A DNA stretch of 64,000 nucleotides from assembly GCF_001707755.1 (NCBI RefSeq), contig NZ_MBDL01000001.1:372001-436000 (forward strand). Direction: 5' to 3'. Below, in pieces: positions 26,773 to 35,600 of this stretch. Below the pieces are notes generated by a model. That model was not told where the DNA came from, ran no database searches, and saw only the letters and a list, made by a program, of their open reading frames with translations. Source of the stretch: Acinetobacter celticus. Lineage in GTDB: Bacteria; Pseudomonadota; Gammaproteobacteria; Pseudomonadales; Moraxellaceae. Numbering within the stretch: the stretch's first letter is position 1; each line of letters starts with the position of its first letter. Position numbers and translations under genes: made by a program.

Positions 26773-29700
26773 ATGAACAGCTGGCTTATCATGGGGGTAC
26801 TGGCCCTCTATATTGCACTTTTATTTATTTGCGCTTTCTTTGGCGAAAAACATGCCAGCCGACTAAGTACCCGTGGTCGTATGCTTTTGTTTAGCTTAAC
26901 ACTTGGGGTGTATTGTTCATCTTGGACATTTTACGGCGCAACTGGGGCTGCAGTTCGTGAAGGCATTATTTTTCTACCCATTTATTTAGGCCCCTTATTA
27001 TTTGTGGCACTGGGTTATGATATTTGGCGTCGCCTAGGTCGCGTCCGTCAACATCATGCTATTTCATCCATTGCCGATTTTGTCGCTGCCCGATACGGTA
27101 AAAGTGGGCCTTTGGCGTCTTTAGTGACTATTTTGGCCGTCATTGCCATTATTCCCTATTTGGCCTTACAACTTCGCGCCATTGCACTCAGTGCGACTGT
27201 CATTTTAGAACCCACAGCAGGAATTTCAGGCACCACCAATGGTGTGCTGTTTCTGACTGGTATTTTAGCGATTTTGGCCATGATGTTCGGCACACGACAA
27301 ATTGCCAATACAGAACAACATGGTGGTCTGATGTTGGCCGTCGCATTTGAGTCCTTTGTGAAACTCTTTGCTTTACTGGCTGTGGCATTTTTCTTTGTTT
27401 TTGAAGCGCCCGAAAATATCCACCAAATTAGTGCCGACATTAGCTCAACGTTTCATGATGTTCAGTTGTTTGGCGTACCTGAAAGCTTTTGGGTTCAAAC
27501 GCTTTTAGCCGCACTGGCCATTATTTGCTTGCCTCGCCAATTCCACGTTGCAGTGGTAGAACTGCGTGATGAAAAGCATATTCGGGGTGCCCGACGCTGG
27601 TTTGCCGTTTATCTGATTTTAACCATTATTGCCATTATTCCAATTGCCAGTTGGGCTCTACATGCCGCCCCTGAGTATTTGGCGATTCCTGATGTTGCAG
27701 TGCTGTCTCTGCCATTAAGCTATAACCAAGATTGGTTAACCTTACTGGCCTTCTTAGGGGGCTTTTCAGCGTCTACAGGCATGTTATTGGTCTCATCTGT
27801 CGCTTTGTCCATTATGCTCAGTAATGACTTAATCATGCCTGCACTCTGGCGCACCAATTTACTGTCGCGTCATGACAAGCGCTTACCCCTGGTCCTTAAA
27901 TTTACTCGACGCGTATGTATTTTAGCGGTCATGCTATTGGGCTTTTTGTTCTTCCATTTCTTCAATGATATTAATCAACTGTCTGTCTTTGGTTTATTGG
28001 CCTTTAGTGCTGTCGCACAATTTTCGCCCGCATTAATTGGGGGCTTGTACTGGCGTGGTGGCAGTAAACAAGGGGTTTATGCAGGGCTATTAACAGGATT
28101 TACCCTCTGGGCCTATACCTTATTGCTACCAACCATATTACGCAGTTTGCCCGAACAATTTAAATCTTATACCGAAAGTTTCTTAAATTTAGGTCCTTTA
28201 GGCATTGGCTGGCTTCGCCCAGAAGCGCTGTTAGGGTTTGAGTCTTTTGCCGCCTTGACCCATGGCGTCGTTTGGTCATTGGGCTTAAATATTATTTTAT
28301 TCATTTGGGTGTCTCGAATTTTTCGCCCCAGTATTGCTGAACAAATTCAAGCTGAAAGTTTTTTCTATTACGAAACCAAACCCTTACCATCGCATAACAC
28401 CACAAGTGAGATTAATTATTTACATCATGATGTGGCACGCTTAAAAGTCGGTGATTTAATTACACTTGCCAAACGTATTACTGGTGAAGATGCGGCCACT
28501 CGTGCCTTTCAGCAGTTTTGTCTACAAAATAATGTCAACCTGAATGAAAACAGCAGTGCCAATGGGATGTGGTGGCGATTTACCGAGCAGTACTTGGCAG
28601 GCACGATTGGCGCAGCCTCTGCGCGCACTCTATTGACCACGGCAATGGTGAATAATGGTTTGGCATTGGGTCAAGTCGCCAATATTCTGGATCAAGCGTC
28701 GCAATGGCAACGTTTTAACCAAAATCTAATTATGACCATGATTGACCACATGACCCAAGGGGTGAGTGTGGTCGATGAAAATATGTGTCTGGTGGCTTGG
28801 AATAATCAGTACTTAAAGCTATTTGATTACCCAAAAGATATTGTCTATGTCGGTTGCCCGATTGCAGACTTAATTCGTTATAACGCAGAACGTGGTGAAT
28901 GTGGCCCTGGTTCGGTCGAAGAACATGTACGTAAGCGCATTCACTGGATGCAACTCGGTAGTTCACACGAATTTGAACGCATCCGTAAAGATGGTCGCGT
29001 GATTCAAATGCGGGGTAACCCCATTGAAGGTGGTGGTTTTGTGACCACTTTTGCCGATATTACCGCTTTCCGTGAAAATGAGGCAGTCCTTGAAGGACGA
29101 GTGCAAGATCGGACGCAACAATTGGCAAATGCCTTTGCAGAACAACAATTGGCACGGGAAATTGCCGACAAAGCCAATATGTCTAAAAGTCGCTTTATTG
29201 CGGCAGCCAGTCATGACTTACTGCAACCAATGCACGCTGCACGCCTATTTAGTACCGCGCTAGAACAAAGTGTACAAAGCGAAGAAGACCGTAAAACCCT
29301 GCAACAACTGGATCGCGCATTACATGGCGCAGAAAGCATGCTCTCTGCCCTACTGGATATTGCGCGTTTGGAAGGTGGCACCATTCAACCCAAACGCCAA
29401 TCTTATCCACTGCATGATTTACTGAGTGATTTAGAACTCCAATTTAAATCGATTGCGGCACAACGGAATATCAAATTTAGTGTGCATGATGCTCAGTTCT
29501 GGATAGACACAGACCCACAATGGATTCGTCGTATTATTCAAAACTTTGTGAGTAATGCACTACGCTACACCGCACGTGGCCGAGTCGTTGTTGGCGTATT
29601 ACGTTCTGCTCGCCGGCCCAACCACATCCGAATTGGGGTTTGGGACACTGGCCCAGGCATTGCAGAAGAACAACGCATTAAACTGTTCCAAGAGTTTGAA

Positions 29701-30264
29701 CGTTGTGGCCATACTTCACCGTGGGGTGAGCAAGGTCTAGGGCTAGGTTTAGCCATCGTACAACGAATGACCAGCCTGCTTAATTACCCAGTGCATGTCT
29801 ATTCAGAACAGGGGAAAGGCTCTTGCTTTATGATTGATGTGCCGATTGTAGAAGCACCGAAAATTACAGCAGTGCCGATCCAAGCCGTTCCATTAAAAAC
29901 CAAGGCCTATAAAATATTGTGCTTAGACAATGATGAAACCATTTTAGAAGGTATGTCGACGCTACTGACCAAATGGGGCTATCAAGTGTTTAAAGCCACA
30001 GAACCTGAGCAAGCACTTGAAATGATTGAACAGGAAAATATTCAAGTCTGGTTGGTCGATCAACACTTAAACAACCATAAAATGGGCTTAGACTTTATTT
30101 TGGCAAATCGCCAAGAAAAAGTGCCTGTGGCCTTAATTACCGCGGATTCAGACCCTGAATTGCCACAACAATTGAAGGAATTAAATATCGTGTTACTTAG
30201 AAAACCCTTAAAACCGGCTTCACTGCGATCTTGGTTGTCTGGTTTAAAAATTTCAGAGCACTAA
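26773..30264 (+). CDS. crbS: hybrid sensor histidine kinase with symporter-like domain (CrbS/MxtR type)
   Basis: This 1163-residue protein starts with a solute:sodium symporter-like domain of about 13 helices (to ~residue 520). A PAS domain follows (about 655-765), then a histidine-kinase core with phospho-acceptor His814 (AASHDLLQP), N-box SNALRYT and G-boxes DTGPGI and GLGLGL. A receiver domain with phospho-acceptor Asp1096 (WLVDQHL) closes the protein. This is the CrbS/MxtR layout that, with the LuxR-type regulator CrbR/ErdR, activates acetate use (acs, actP) in Vibrio and Pseudomonas. It is divergent from the DUF485-actP operon, which supports the same role here. Confidence 0.9.
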   Translation: MNSWLIMGVLALYIALLFICAFFGEKHASRLSTRGRMLLFSLTLGVYCSSWTFYGATGAAVREGIIFLPIYLGPLLFVALGYDIWRRLGRVRQHHAISSIADFVAARYGKSGPLASLVTILAVIAIIPYLALQLRAIALSATVILEPTAGISGTTNGVLFLTGILAILAMMFGTRQIANTEQHGGLMLAVAFESFVKLFALLAVAFFFVFEAPENIHQISADISSTFHDVQLFGVPESFWVQTLLAALAIICLPRQFHVAVVELRDEKHIRGARRWFAVYLILTIIAIIPIASWALHAAPEYLAIPDVAVLSLPLSYNQDWLTLLAFLGGFSASTGMLLVSSVALSIMLSNDLIMPALWRTNLLSRHDKRLPLVLKFTRRVCILAVMLLGFLFFHFFNDINQLSVFGLLAFSAVAQFSPALIGGLYWRGGSKQGVYAGLLTGFTLWAYTLLLPTILRSLPEQFKSYTESFLNLGPLGIGWLRPEALLGFESFAALTHGVVWSLGLNIILFIWVSRIFRPSIAEQIQAESFFYYETKPLPSHNTTSEINYLHHDVARLKVGDLITLAKRITGEDAATRAFQQFCLQNNVNLNENSSANGMWWRFTEQYLAGTIGAASARTLLTTAMVNNGLALGQVANILDQASQWQRFNQNLIMTMIDHMTQGVSVVDENMCLVAWNNQYLKLFDYPKDIVYVGCPIADLIRYNAERGECGPGSVEEHVRKRIHWMQLGSSHEFERIRKDGRVIQMRGNPIEGGGFVTTFADITAFRENEAVLEGRVQDRTQQLANAFAEQQLAREIADKANMSKSRFIAAASHDLLQPMHAARLFSTALEQSVQSEEDRKTLQQLDRALHGAESMLSALLDIARLEGGTIQPKRQSYPLHDLLSDLELQFKSIAAQRNIKFSVHDAQFWIDTDPQWIRRIIQNFVSNALRYTARGRVVVGVLRSARRPNHIRIGVWDTGPGIAEEQRIKLFQEFERCGHTSPWGEQGLGLGLAIVQRMTSLLNYPVHVYSEQGKGSCFMIDVPIVEAPKITAVPIQAVPLKTKAYKILCLDNDETILEGMSTLLTKWGYQVFKATEPEQALEMIEQENIQVWLVDQHLNNHKMGLDFILANRQEKVPVALITADSDPELPQQLKELNIVLLRKPLKPASLRSWLSGLKISEH

Positions 30265-30286
30265 ATTGGCTTAAAATTTGTAATGC

Positions 30287-30323
30287 AAAAGCACATTTCA
30301 GTCACATGAAATGTGCTTTTTTT
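30287..30323 (+). terminator. terminator of crbS
   Basis: The 14-bp perfect stem AAAAGCACATTTCA / TGAAATGTGCTTTT has a 6-nt loop and is followed by more T, 23 bases after the crbS stop codon. From 30324 to 30686 I see no gene. Confidence 0.88.
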
Positions 30324-30686
30324 ATACACATAAAATCTATTCGATTACCTTCATTGCAATTTATTTTCAAGCATAGGCGAAATACTTCAAAAAGTAGCCT
30401 TTCAAGGCAAAAACAAATGACCAAAAAGATCAAAATAACTTTGCCTATGGCAAAAGCTCACCGTTACTTAAGTGAACATTTGTATACTTAGTTACAATTT
30501 CAAAAAGCATTGTTTTAAATAACAATATTATAATCAAAAATGCAAAATAGAACTTTAGTCGTATATTTATTCACCTGCATTTCGCTCTAAAAATAGATCA
30601 TGAAACGGTCAGTTTCTTGCAGCCTTAAAAGTGCATACTCCTTTTCAGAACTGAGGCTGATCTGAATGCATCAATCGGAGTTTAAT

Positions 30687-31454
30687 ATGAATATTTTTGA
30701 AACTGTTCCCCATGGTATCCACCGAACACAACAATTTCATCGCGAATATGGGGCAAATGCCATGTTGCCCGCAATTCAATGGGCCGATGTATTTAAATTC
30801 AGCAAGCTGAATGATACCCATCTGCAAGCCCTCGAGACGCTCTATCAAAGTGCCGTACCTTTGGCTTTACAAGTATTTGATGAGCTTGAGTTTGATGTTT
30901 TTGCACCCTCTGCCTATGAACCTCATGGCTTAGGTTTGTTTGATCGCTTAGCCCAGCAGGAAGAAAATTTACTCAGCCGTTTAGAAGCTGAATCTAAAGA
31001 TCTAGATGACAATACCCGTCACCAAATTTGGAGTATGTTACTTCGTGGTGGTGCTGTCTTGGTCTTTAAAGCGTGGCTAGGCAAAGTAAAAACGGGACAA
31101 GACCAGCTAGACACCTCACAGTTCGATGAATTGTCCGATCTATTGTTTATTAAAAATTCACCTTTTGAATTGGCTGAACGCCTAGGTATTAACAGCCATT
31201 CATTACAAGACCATATCTTTTTAATGTATGGCAATGATGTCTATTTAGATCGGTTCAATAGTCTAGAAACCGCAGCCTTATTTGTCGATTTAGGTGTATA
31301 TGATGCAGCCTTTCTCAGCCTACGTGATGACCACGTCGCAGACTACTTAAAGAGCAAAGGTTATGTCACGGCAGATCAAATTGATGAATTACAATGTGCT
31401 TTAAACCCACTGTTTTGCACCGACTTAACCCCTAAGCAAAACTATATTGCATAA
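30687..31454 (+). CDS. conserved-looking hypothetical protein between crbS and crbR
   Basis: This 255-residue protein is soluble by appearance. It has no signal peptide or membrane segment, and I do not recognise the family. The composition and codon use match the housekeeping neighbours, and the frame is long and clean. ATG 30687 has CGGAG six bases upstream, so I prefer it to the ATG at 30666. A possible helical domain covers residues 30-120 and an acidic C-terminal half contains LYQSAVPLALQVFDELEFD-like helices. Position between the kinase and its likely response regulator suggests a link to acetate control, but nothing in the sequence proves it. Confidence 0.75.
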   Translation: MNIFETVPHGIHRTQQFHREYGANAMLPAIQWADVFKFSKLNDTHLQALETLYQSAVPLALQVFDELEFDVFAPSAYEPHGLGLFDRLAQQEENLLSRLEAESKDLDDNTRHQIWSMLLRGGAVLVFKAWLGKVKTGQDQLDTSQFDELSDLLFIKNSPFELAERLGINSHSLQDHIFLMYGNDVYLDRFNSLETAALFVDLGVYDAAFLSLRDDHVADYLKSKGYVTADQIDELQCALNPLFCTDLTPKQNYIA

Positions 31455-31472
31455 ACCATCATATATAAACGT

Positions 31473-31499
31473 AAAAAGACCTCATAAGAGGTCTTTTTT
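31473..31499. terminator. bidirectional terminator
   Basis: The stem AAAAAGACCTC / GAGGTCTTTTT with an ATAA loop lies between the convergent hypothetical gene and crbR. Confidence 0.88.
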
Positions 31500-31514
31500 A
31501 TCACTAATTTTGGC

Positions 31515-32165
31515 TTAGATTTTCTTTTCATCAATATTTAAAGCATTAATTGCCAATACAGCCTGTGTACGGTTTTGCACGCCTAATTTACGGAAAATTG
31601 CAGTCACATGGGCTTTAATCGTCGCCTCTGAAACATCGAGTTCATAAGCAATTTGCTTATTTAGCAAGCCTTCCGCCACCATCATCAACACACGAAATTG
31701 TTGTGGTGTTAACGACTGAATACGTTCAGCCAAGGCTGTTTCGTCTGCAGCACGCGGGTCAAAATTCATGTTACTTGGGAAATTAGGCGGCAACCAGATT
31801 TCACCTTCCAAAACATGACGAATAGCTTCGCCAATATGACTTGGATGTGCAGATTTTGGAATATAACCCATTGCCCCATGTGCAATAGCACGCTGGATAA
31901 TAGAGGTTTCTTCGTGAGCAGAAACCACAACAATCGGAAGTGATGGATGTTGTGCACGCACATGAACTAGTGCAGAAAAACCAGAAGCACCTGGTAAATT
32001 TAAATCCAACAAGACTAAATCTGGTTCTGGACCTTTTTCTAGACGTTCATAAAACTCATTTACTGCAGCCGTTTCATGAATTTGGGCTTGTGGTAAACTA
32101 TAACGCACAGCTTGAATTAAAGCATGACGAAACAGCGGATGATCATCAACGATTAGTATGTTCAT
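31515..32165 (-). CDS. crbR: LuxR/NarL-type response regulator (CrbR/ErdR type)
   Basis: This 216-residue regulator has an N-terminal receiver domain with acidic pocket Asp7-Asp8, phospho-acceptor Asp54 (LVLLDLNLPG) and a conserved Lys (YIPKS). A C-terminal LuxR helix-turn-helix follows (LTPQQFRVLMMVAEGL to KAHVTAIFRKL). ATG 32165 gives the exact family N-terminus (MNILIVDDHP). It is the likely partner of CrbS, encoded one gene away on the opposite strand, and would activate actP/acs-type promoters. The partnership is inferred from proximity and known CrbSR systems. Confidence 0.88.
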   Translation of the reverse strand: MNILIVDDHPLFRHALIQAVRYSLPQAQIHETAAVNEFYERLEKGPEPDLVLLDLNLPGASGFSALVHVRAQHPSLPIVVVSAHEETSIIQRAIAHGAMGYIPKSAHPSHIGEAIRHVLEGEIWLPPNFPSNMNFDPRAADETALAERIQSLTPQQFRVLMMVAEGLLNKQIAYELDVSEATIKAHVTAIFRKLGVQNRTQAVLAINALNIDEKKI

Positions 32166-32382
32166 AAGCAGCGTGAAAGATCTTGTGCACAGTAAGCCTA
32201 TTCTAACCACACATGGGGCTTGAAGGATACGCAAGTTATAACTATTTTTTAATTAATATGCAGATTAACCATACAAAATATTCGGTTTTGATTTTTTTCT
32301 TTTATTGTTCAATTTAAATCATTTTTTGATATAAATTTTATCTGGCTGTATAAAATTACTTATTTTTTCGAGGCAAAACTCA

Positions 32383-32436
32383 ATGAGATGGTTCTTTGGC
32401 TACAAGCTGACCGTAGGTATATCAGTTCAGAACTAA
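32383..32436 (+). pseudogene. possible transposase remnant
   Basis: Seventeen codons from ATG to TAA include RWFFGYKL, a pattern like the GWFFGFKLH segment of IS982-type transposases. The flanks (32240-32615) contain only broken short frames. The identification rests on one motif and is weak. The region is clearly decayed and adjoins the CRISPR-Cas scar. Confidence 0.25.
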
Positions 32437-32615
32437 AATCAAAGTGAAAGAATCAAGATATTGGTAACCTCTCATCGTAAAACAGGCAAGTGGTCGTTTA
32501 TCCAAAACAGATGAATATCACTTAAAACGACGTAATAAAATAAAAATCTGATTCAGCTGATTAAAAGAAAAATACACTCTGGCCACCAGTAAGGCTCGCA
32601 GGCTATTTGGCTGGA

Positions 32616-32693
32616 ATCTATGCTTCTTTACATGGCAATGAACCGTATTAAACAAGTTGGTGGTGTTCATTCAATTTTCTAAGCTGCCTATAT
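32616..32693 (-). CRISPR. residual type I-F CRISPR array: half repeat, one 32-nt spacer, degenerate terminal repeat
   Basis: Reading the minus strand, ATATAGGCAGCTTAGAAA (32693-32676) equals the 3' part of a type I-F repeat: the GGCAG palindrome arm, then a CTTAGAAA end. Exactly 32 bases follow (32675-32644), the standard I-F spacer length. Next comes GTTCATTGCC (32643-32634), the 5' part of an I-F repeat, which then diverges as expected for the last, degenerate repeat (to about 32616). The half repeat is fused directly to a cas1 5' fragment. The array is non-functional. Confidence 0.75.
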
Positions 32694-32838
32694 TCCAATA
32701 CTGGTTTTCATTTTTAGCTTCAGTCAAATATAAAACCCGACCGTCTTTCTGCATTACTCTGCAATACTCGAGGTAATACACATTGGCGCGCTTAGAATGT
32801 AATATTGCTTTTAAGTCCTATGGATTCAGTTGTTCCAT
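32689..32838 (-). pseudogene. cas1: 5' fragment of type I-F cas1, with a nonsense codon
   Basis: From ATG 32838 the minus strand reads MEQLNP, an amber codon (32818-32820, where a Ser is expected), then DLKAILHSKRANVYYLEYC. It continues through VMQKDGRVLYLTEAKNENQ to YWNI. This is the characteristic N-terminus of Cas1 from type I-F CRISPR systems, which continues PIANTT in intact proteins. At YWNI the frame changes abruptly into a CRISPR repeat and stops at 32671. In I-F loci cas1 is the first and the array the last element on one strand, so one deletion removing cas1's 3' part, cas2-3, csy1-4 and most of the array explains the junction. Confidence 0.8.
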
Positions 32839-33224
32839 TCTTATCATCCATTTTTAGTCATCGTTATAATTAAAATATCTTTTTCTAATTGCTATTTAAA
32901 CCAAGTTTCAGTCAATCACGTCATATATTGACGCTTTATTCTTGAGCTTTTCATTTTTTACATGATGAGCAAAAATTAAAATCATACGACTTCAATTTTA
33001 TCCAACATTGGTTTTAAAAAAGTATTTAAACCGACTCTCTATAAATATTTTTTATTTAATTTCATTAACTTAAAATCCAACAACCTATTCAAACAAGAAT
33101 CCCTTATACATGGTAGGTCTTTGGTAGGTATGCTTTTTTTTCGCCCTATTGAATACTCAAGTCAAGGTGAAATAAACAGCACCCATAACAATGACGACAA
33201 ATAAATGGTAGAAGGAATCGCACC
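32839..33224. promoter_or_regulatory. AT-rich spacer upstream of ADH gene with 11-bp-spaced direct repeats
   Basis: No gene is visible. GGTAGGT occurs twice, at 33112-33118 and 33123-33129, starts 11 bp apart on the same face of the helix, followed by GTATGCT. A matching arrangement precedes the aldehyde dehydrogenase gene. This is a candidate operator for the nearby winged-helix regulator. Confidence 0.4.
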
Positions 33225-34436
33225 ATGGCTTTTAAAAATATTGCAGATCAAACTAACGGTTTTTATATCCCTTGCGTATCGCTGTTTGGCCCAGGCTGTG
33301 CCAAAGAAATTGGGGGCAAAGCACAAAATTTAGGGGCAAAAAAAGCACTGATTGTGACCGATGCAGGTTTATTTAAATTTGGCGTTGCAGATGTTATTGC
33401 AGGCTATTTGAAAGATGCTGGCGTAGACAGTCATATTTTCCCAGGTGCAGAACCGAACCCAACCGATATTAATGTACATAATGGCGTCAAAGAATATAAC
33501 GATAACGGTTGTGACTTTATTGTGTCACTGGGTGGCGGTTCATCGCATGACTGCGCCAAAGGTGTGGGTCTAGTCACTGCGGGTGGTGGTCATATTCGTG
33601 ACTATGAAGGTATTGATAAAAGTACAGTGCCTATGACTCCACTGATTGCCATTAACACCACGGCAGGCACAGCTTCTGAAATGACCCGTTTTTGTATTAT
33701 TACCAATACCGATACGCACGTGAAAATGGCCATTGTTGATTGGCGTTGCACACCGCTGATTGCTATTGATGACCCGAAATTGATGATTGCTAAACCCGCA
33801 GCCTTAACTGCTGCCACAGGGATGGACGCACTCACCCATGCAATTGAAGCCTATGTGTCTACGGCGGCCACGCCTATTACCGATGCCTGCGCAGAAAAAG
33901 CTATTAGTATGATTAGCGAATGGCTAAGTCCTGCGGTCGCCAATGGTGAAAACTTAGAAGCACGCGATGCAATGAGCTATGCACAATACTTAGCAGGTAT
34001 GGCTTTTAATAATGCCTCGCTAGGCTATGTCCATGCCATGGCACATCAATTAGGTGGTTTCTACAACCTGCCACATGGCGTGTGTAATGCAGTCTTGCTC
34101 CCGCACGTCTGTGAATTTAACTTAATTGCTTGCCCTGACCGTTATGCACGCATTGCACAACTACTGGGTGTCAATACGGAAGGACTAACTGTCACAGAAG
34201 CGGCATTCTCAGCCATTGATGCCATCCGTGAATTGTCACAATCCATTGGTATTCCATCTAGTCTTTCAGAGTTAGGTGTGAAAGAACAAGATTTGGCCAT
34301 TATGTCTGAAAACGCGCAGAAAGATGCCTGCATGCTGACCAACCCACGTAAAGCAACTCATGCTCAAGTGGTTGGTATCTTTACAGCCGCTCTCAAATCA
34401 GGTGCTTCAGTATTAGATTTTAAAGCAGCGGTCTAA
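33225..34436 (+). CDS. iron-containing (type III) alcohol dehydrogenase
   Basis: This 403-residue NAD-dependent enzyme has the nucleotide-binding GGGSSHDCAK (103-112) and metal ligands Asp201 and His205 (GMDALTHAIEAY), His270 (YVHAMAH) and His284 (LPHGVCNA). Such enzymes oxidise primary alcohols or butanediol-type substrates to aldehydes. An ALDH gene and a GAF-domain regulator gene follow nearby, so the cluster probably turns an alcohol into an acid, for example ethanol to acetate. That would feed the acetate-control genes located just upstream. The ribosome site is AGAAGGAA. Confidence 0.92.
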   Translation: MAFKNIADQTNGFYIPCVSLFGPGCAKEIGGKAQNLGAKKALIVTDAGLFKFGVADVIAGYLKDAGVDSHIFPGAEPNPTDINVHNGVKEYNDNGCDFIVSLGGGSSHDCAKGVGLVTAGGGHIRDYEGIDKSTVPMTPLIAINTTAGTASEMTRFCIITNTDTHVKMAIVDWRCTPLIAIDDPKLMIAKPAALTAATGMDALTHAIEAYVSTAATPITDACAEKAISMISEWLSPAVANGENLEARDAMSYAQYLAGMAFNNASLGYVHAMAHQLGGFYNLPHGVCNAVLLPHVCEFNLIACPDRYARIAQLLGVNTEGLTVTEAAFSAIDAIRELSQSIGIPSSLSELGVKEQDLAIMSENAQKDACMLTNPRKATHAQVVGIFTAALKSGASVLDFKAAV

Positions 34437-34464
34437 GTTCCCGTCTTAACTTGATTGTTTGCTT

Positions 34465-34555
34465 GGACAATTTGAGTGCAATGAAACAGATCTTCATGCT
34501 GTTTCATTCGGATAAGCCCATCCTTGCTTATCTGTGCACTTAAATTGTCTTTTTT
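34465..34555 (+). ncRNA. three-way-junction RNA structure ending in a U-tract
   Basis: The outer stem GACAATTTGAGTGCA (34466-34480) pairs over 15 bp with 34535-34549, with one G-U. It encloses two hairpins: ATGAAACAG / CTGTTTCAT (34481-34507, 9-nt loop) and CGGATAAGC / GCTTATCTG (34509-34534, 8-nt loop, one G-U). Only one base is left unpaired at the junction, and six T follow the outer stem. It probably terminates the ADH transcript, but it is far more elaborate than a normal terminator and may be a processed 3'-UTR RNA. I do not recognise the family. Confidence 0.6.
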
Positions 34556-34614
34556 ATTTGTGGTTGACAAAATTTCAGACTTCATCAAGGATAAATACAA
34601 TCTAAAAAGTCCTG

Positions 34615-35592
34615 ATGAGTATAACAATGACACAGCAATCAGCCCCACAATATCAAGCCGACATCTTAGGCGAAGGCTATGAGCAAGCCACCTTAAATTT
34701 TCCAGACGATTATGAAGGCAAAGTCACTGCCACCCTCATTCGTAAAAAAGCCTCACAAAATACAAATAAAGCCGTTCTATACATCCATGGTTTTATTGAC
34801 TATTTTTTTCAAACCGAAATGGCCGAGCAATTTAACCAACATGGTTTTGATTTTTATGCGCTCGATTTAAGAAAATATGGTCGCTCCATCCTGCCCCATC
34901 AAAAATATTACAACATTCGCGAAATTGCTGAATACAATGCAGAAATTACTCAGGCCTTAGAGATTATTGGTGCTGAAGACCACGATTCTGTATTGCTCTG
35001 TGGCCACTCTACAGGCGGTCTGACCACCACACTGTATGTCGCTCATCACCCCAATCATCCCCTCATTAAAGCGCTTTGGGTCAACAGCCCATTTTATGAC
35101 TTCAACATGAACCCGATTAAACGCGCTGTCGGCGTGCCTAGTTTAAGTCGTTTAGCGCAGAAATTTCCCAACTTGCAATTCCCAAGTGAACTAAATAAAT
35201 GGTATGCAGCTAGCCTGCATAAAGACTTGAAAGGTGAATGGGATTTTAATCTGGATTGGAAAAAGAGTAGCTATCCAAAGGTTAGAATTAGCTTTATCCG
35301 TGCTATTTATGAGGCGCAAAAAGAAATTCACCAAGGTGTACGTGTGGATGTCCCTGTTTTTGTGATGCACTCACATCAAACCAAGAACCCACGCAAATGG
35401 GGCAAAGATGCTCAAAGCAGCGATGTAATTTTAGGGGTGAAAGACATTCAAAAATACGCAAAGAAAATTCAGGGCGATGTCACCATTCGTGAAATACCCA
35501 ATGGTTTGCATGACTTGGTGTTGTCAGAAAAAACCGTACGTGACAACGTTTACCAACAGTTATTCAGCTGGCTAGAAACTAAGGGATTATAA
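34615..35592 (+). CDS. alpha/beta hydrolase (serine hydrolase)
   Basis: This 325-residue cytoplasmic protein has an alpha/beta-hydrolase fold. The HGF oxyanion segment (YIHGFIDYFF, about 56-66), the nucleophile elbow GHSTGG with Ser132, and a C-terminal catalytic His in NGLHDLVLS (about 309) are visible. The family includes lysophospholipases and esterases, and the substrate is unknown. A second in-frame ATG at 34627 could also be the start. It lies within the alcohol/aldehyde oxidation cluster and could supply alcohols by ester hydrolysis, which is speculation. Confidence 0.85.
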   Translation: MSITMTQQSAPQYQADILGEGYEQATLNFPDDYEGKVTATLIRKKASQNTNKAVLYIHGFIDYFFQTEMAEQFNQHGFDFYALDLRKYGRSILPHQKYYNIREIAEYNAEITQALEIIGAEDHDSVLLCGHSTGGLTTTLYVAHHPNHPLIKALWVNSPFYDFNMNPIKRAVGVPSLSRLAQKFPNLQFPSELNKWYAASLHKDLKGEWDFNLDWKKSSYPKVRISFIRAIYEAQKEIHQGVRVDVPVFVMHSHQTKNPRKWGKDAQSSDVILGVKDIQKYAKKIQGDVTIREIPNGLHDLVLSEKTVRDNVYQQLFSWLETKGL

Positions 35593-35600
35593 AAATAGCC

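Noticed and set aside
30231..30491. 86-codon frame after crbS
   Set aside because: It runs over the end of crbS and through its terminator hairpin, with no ribosome site.
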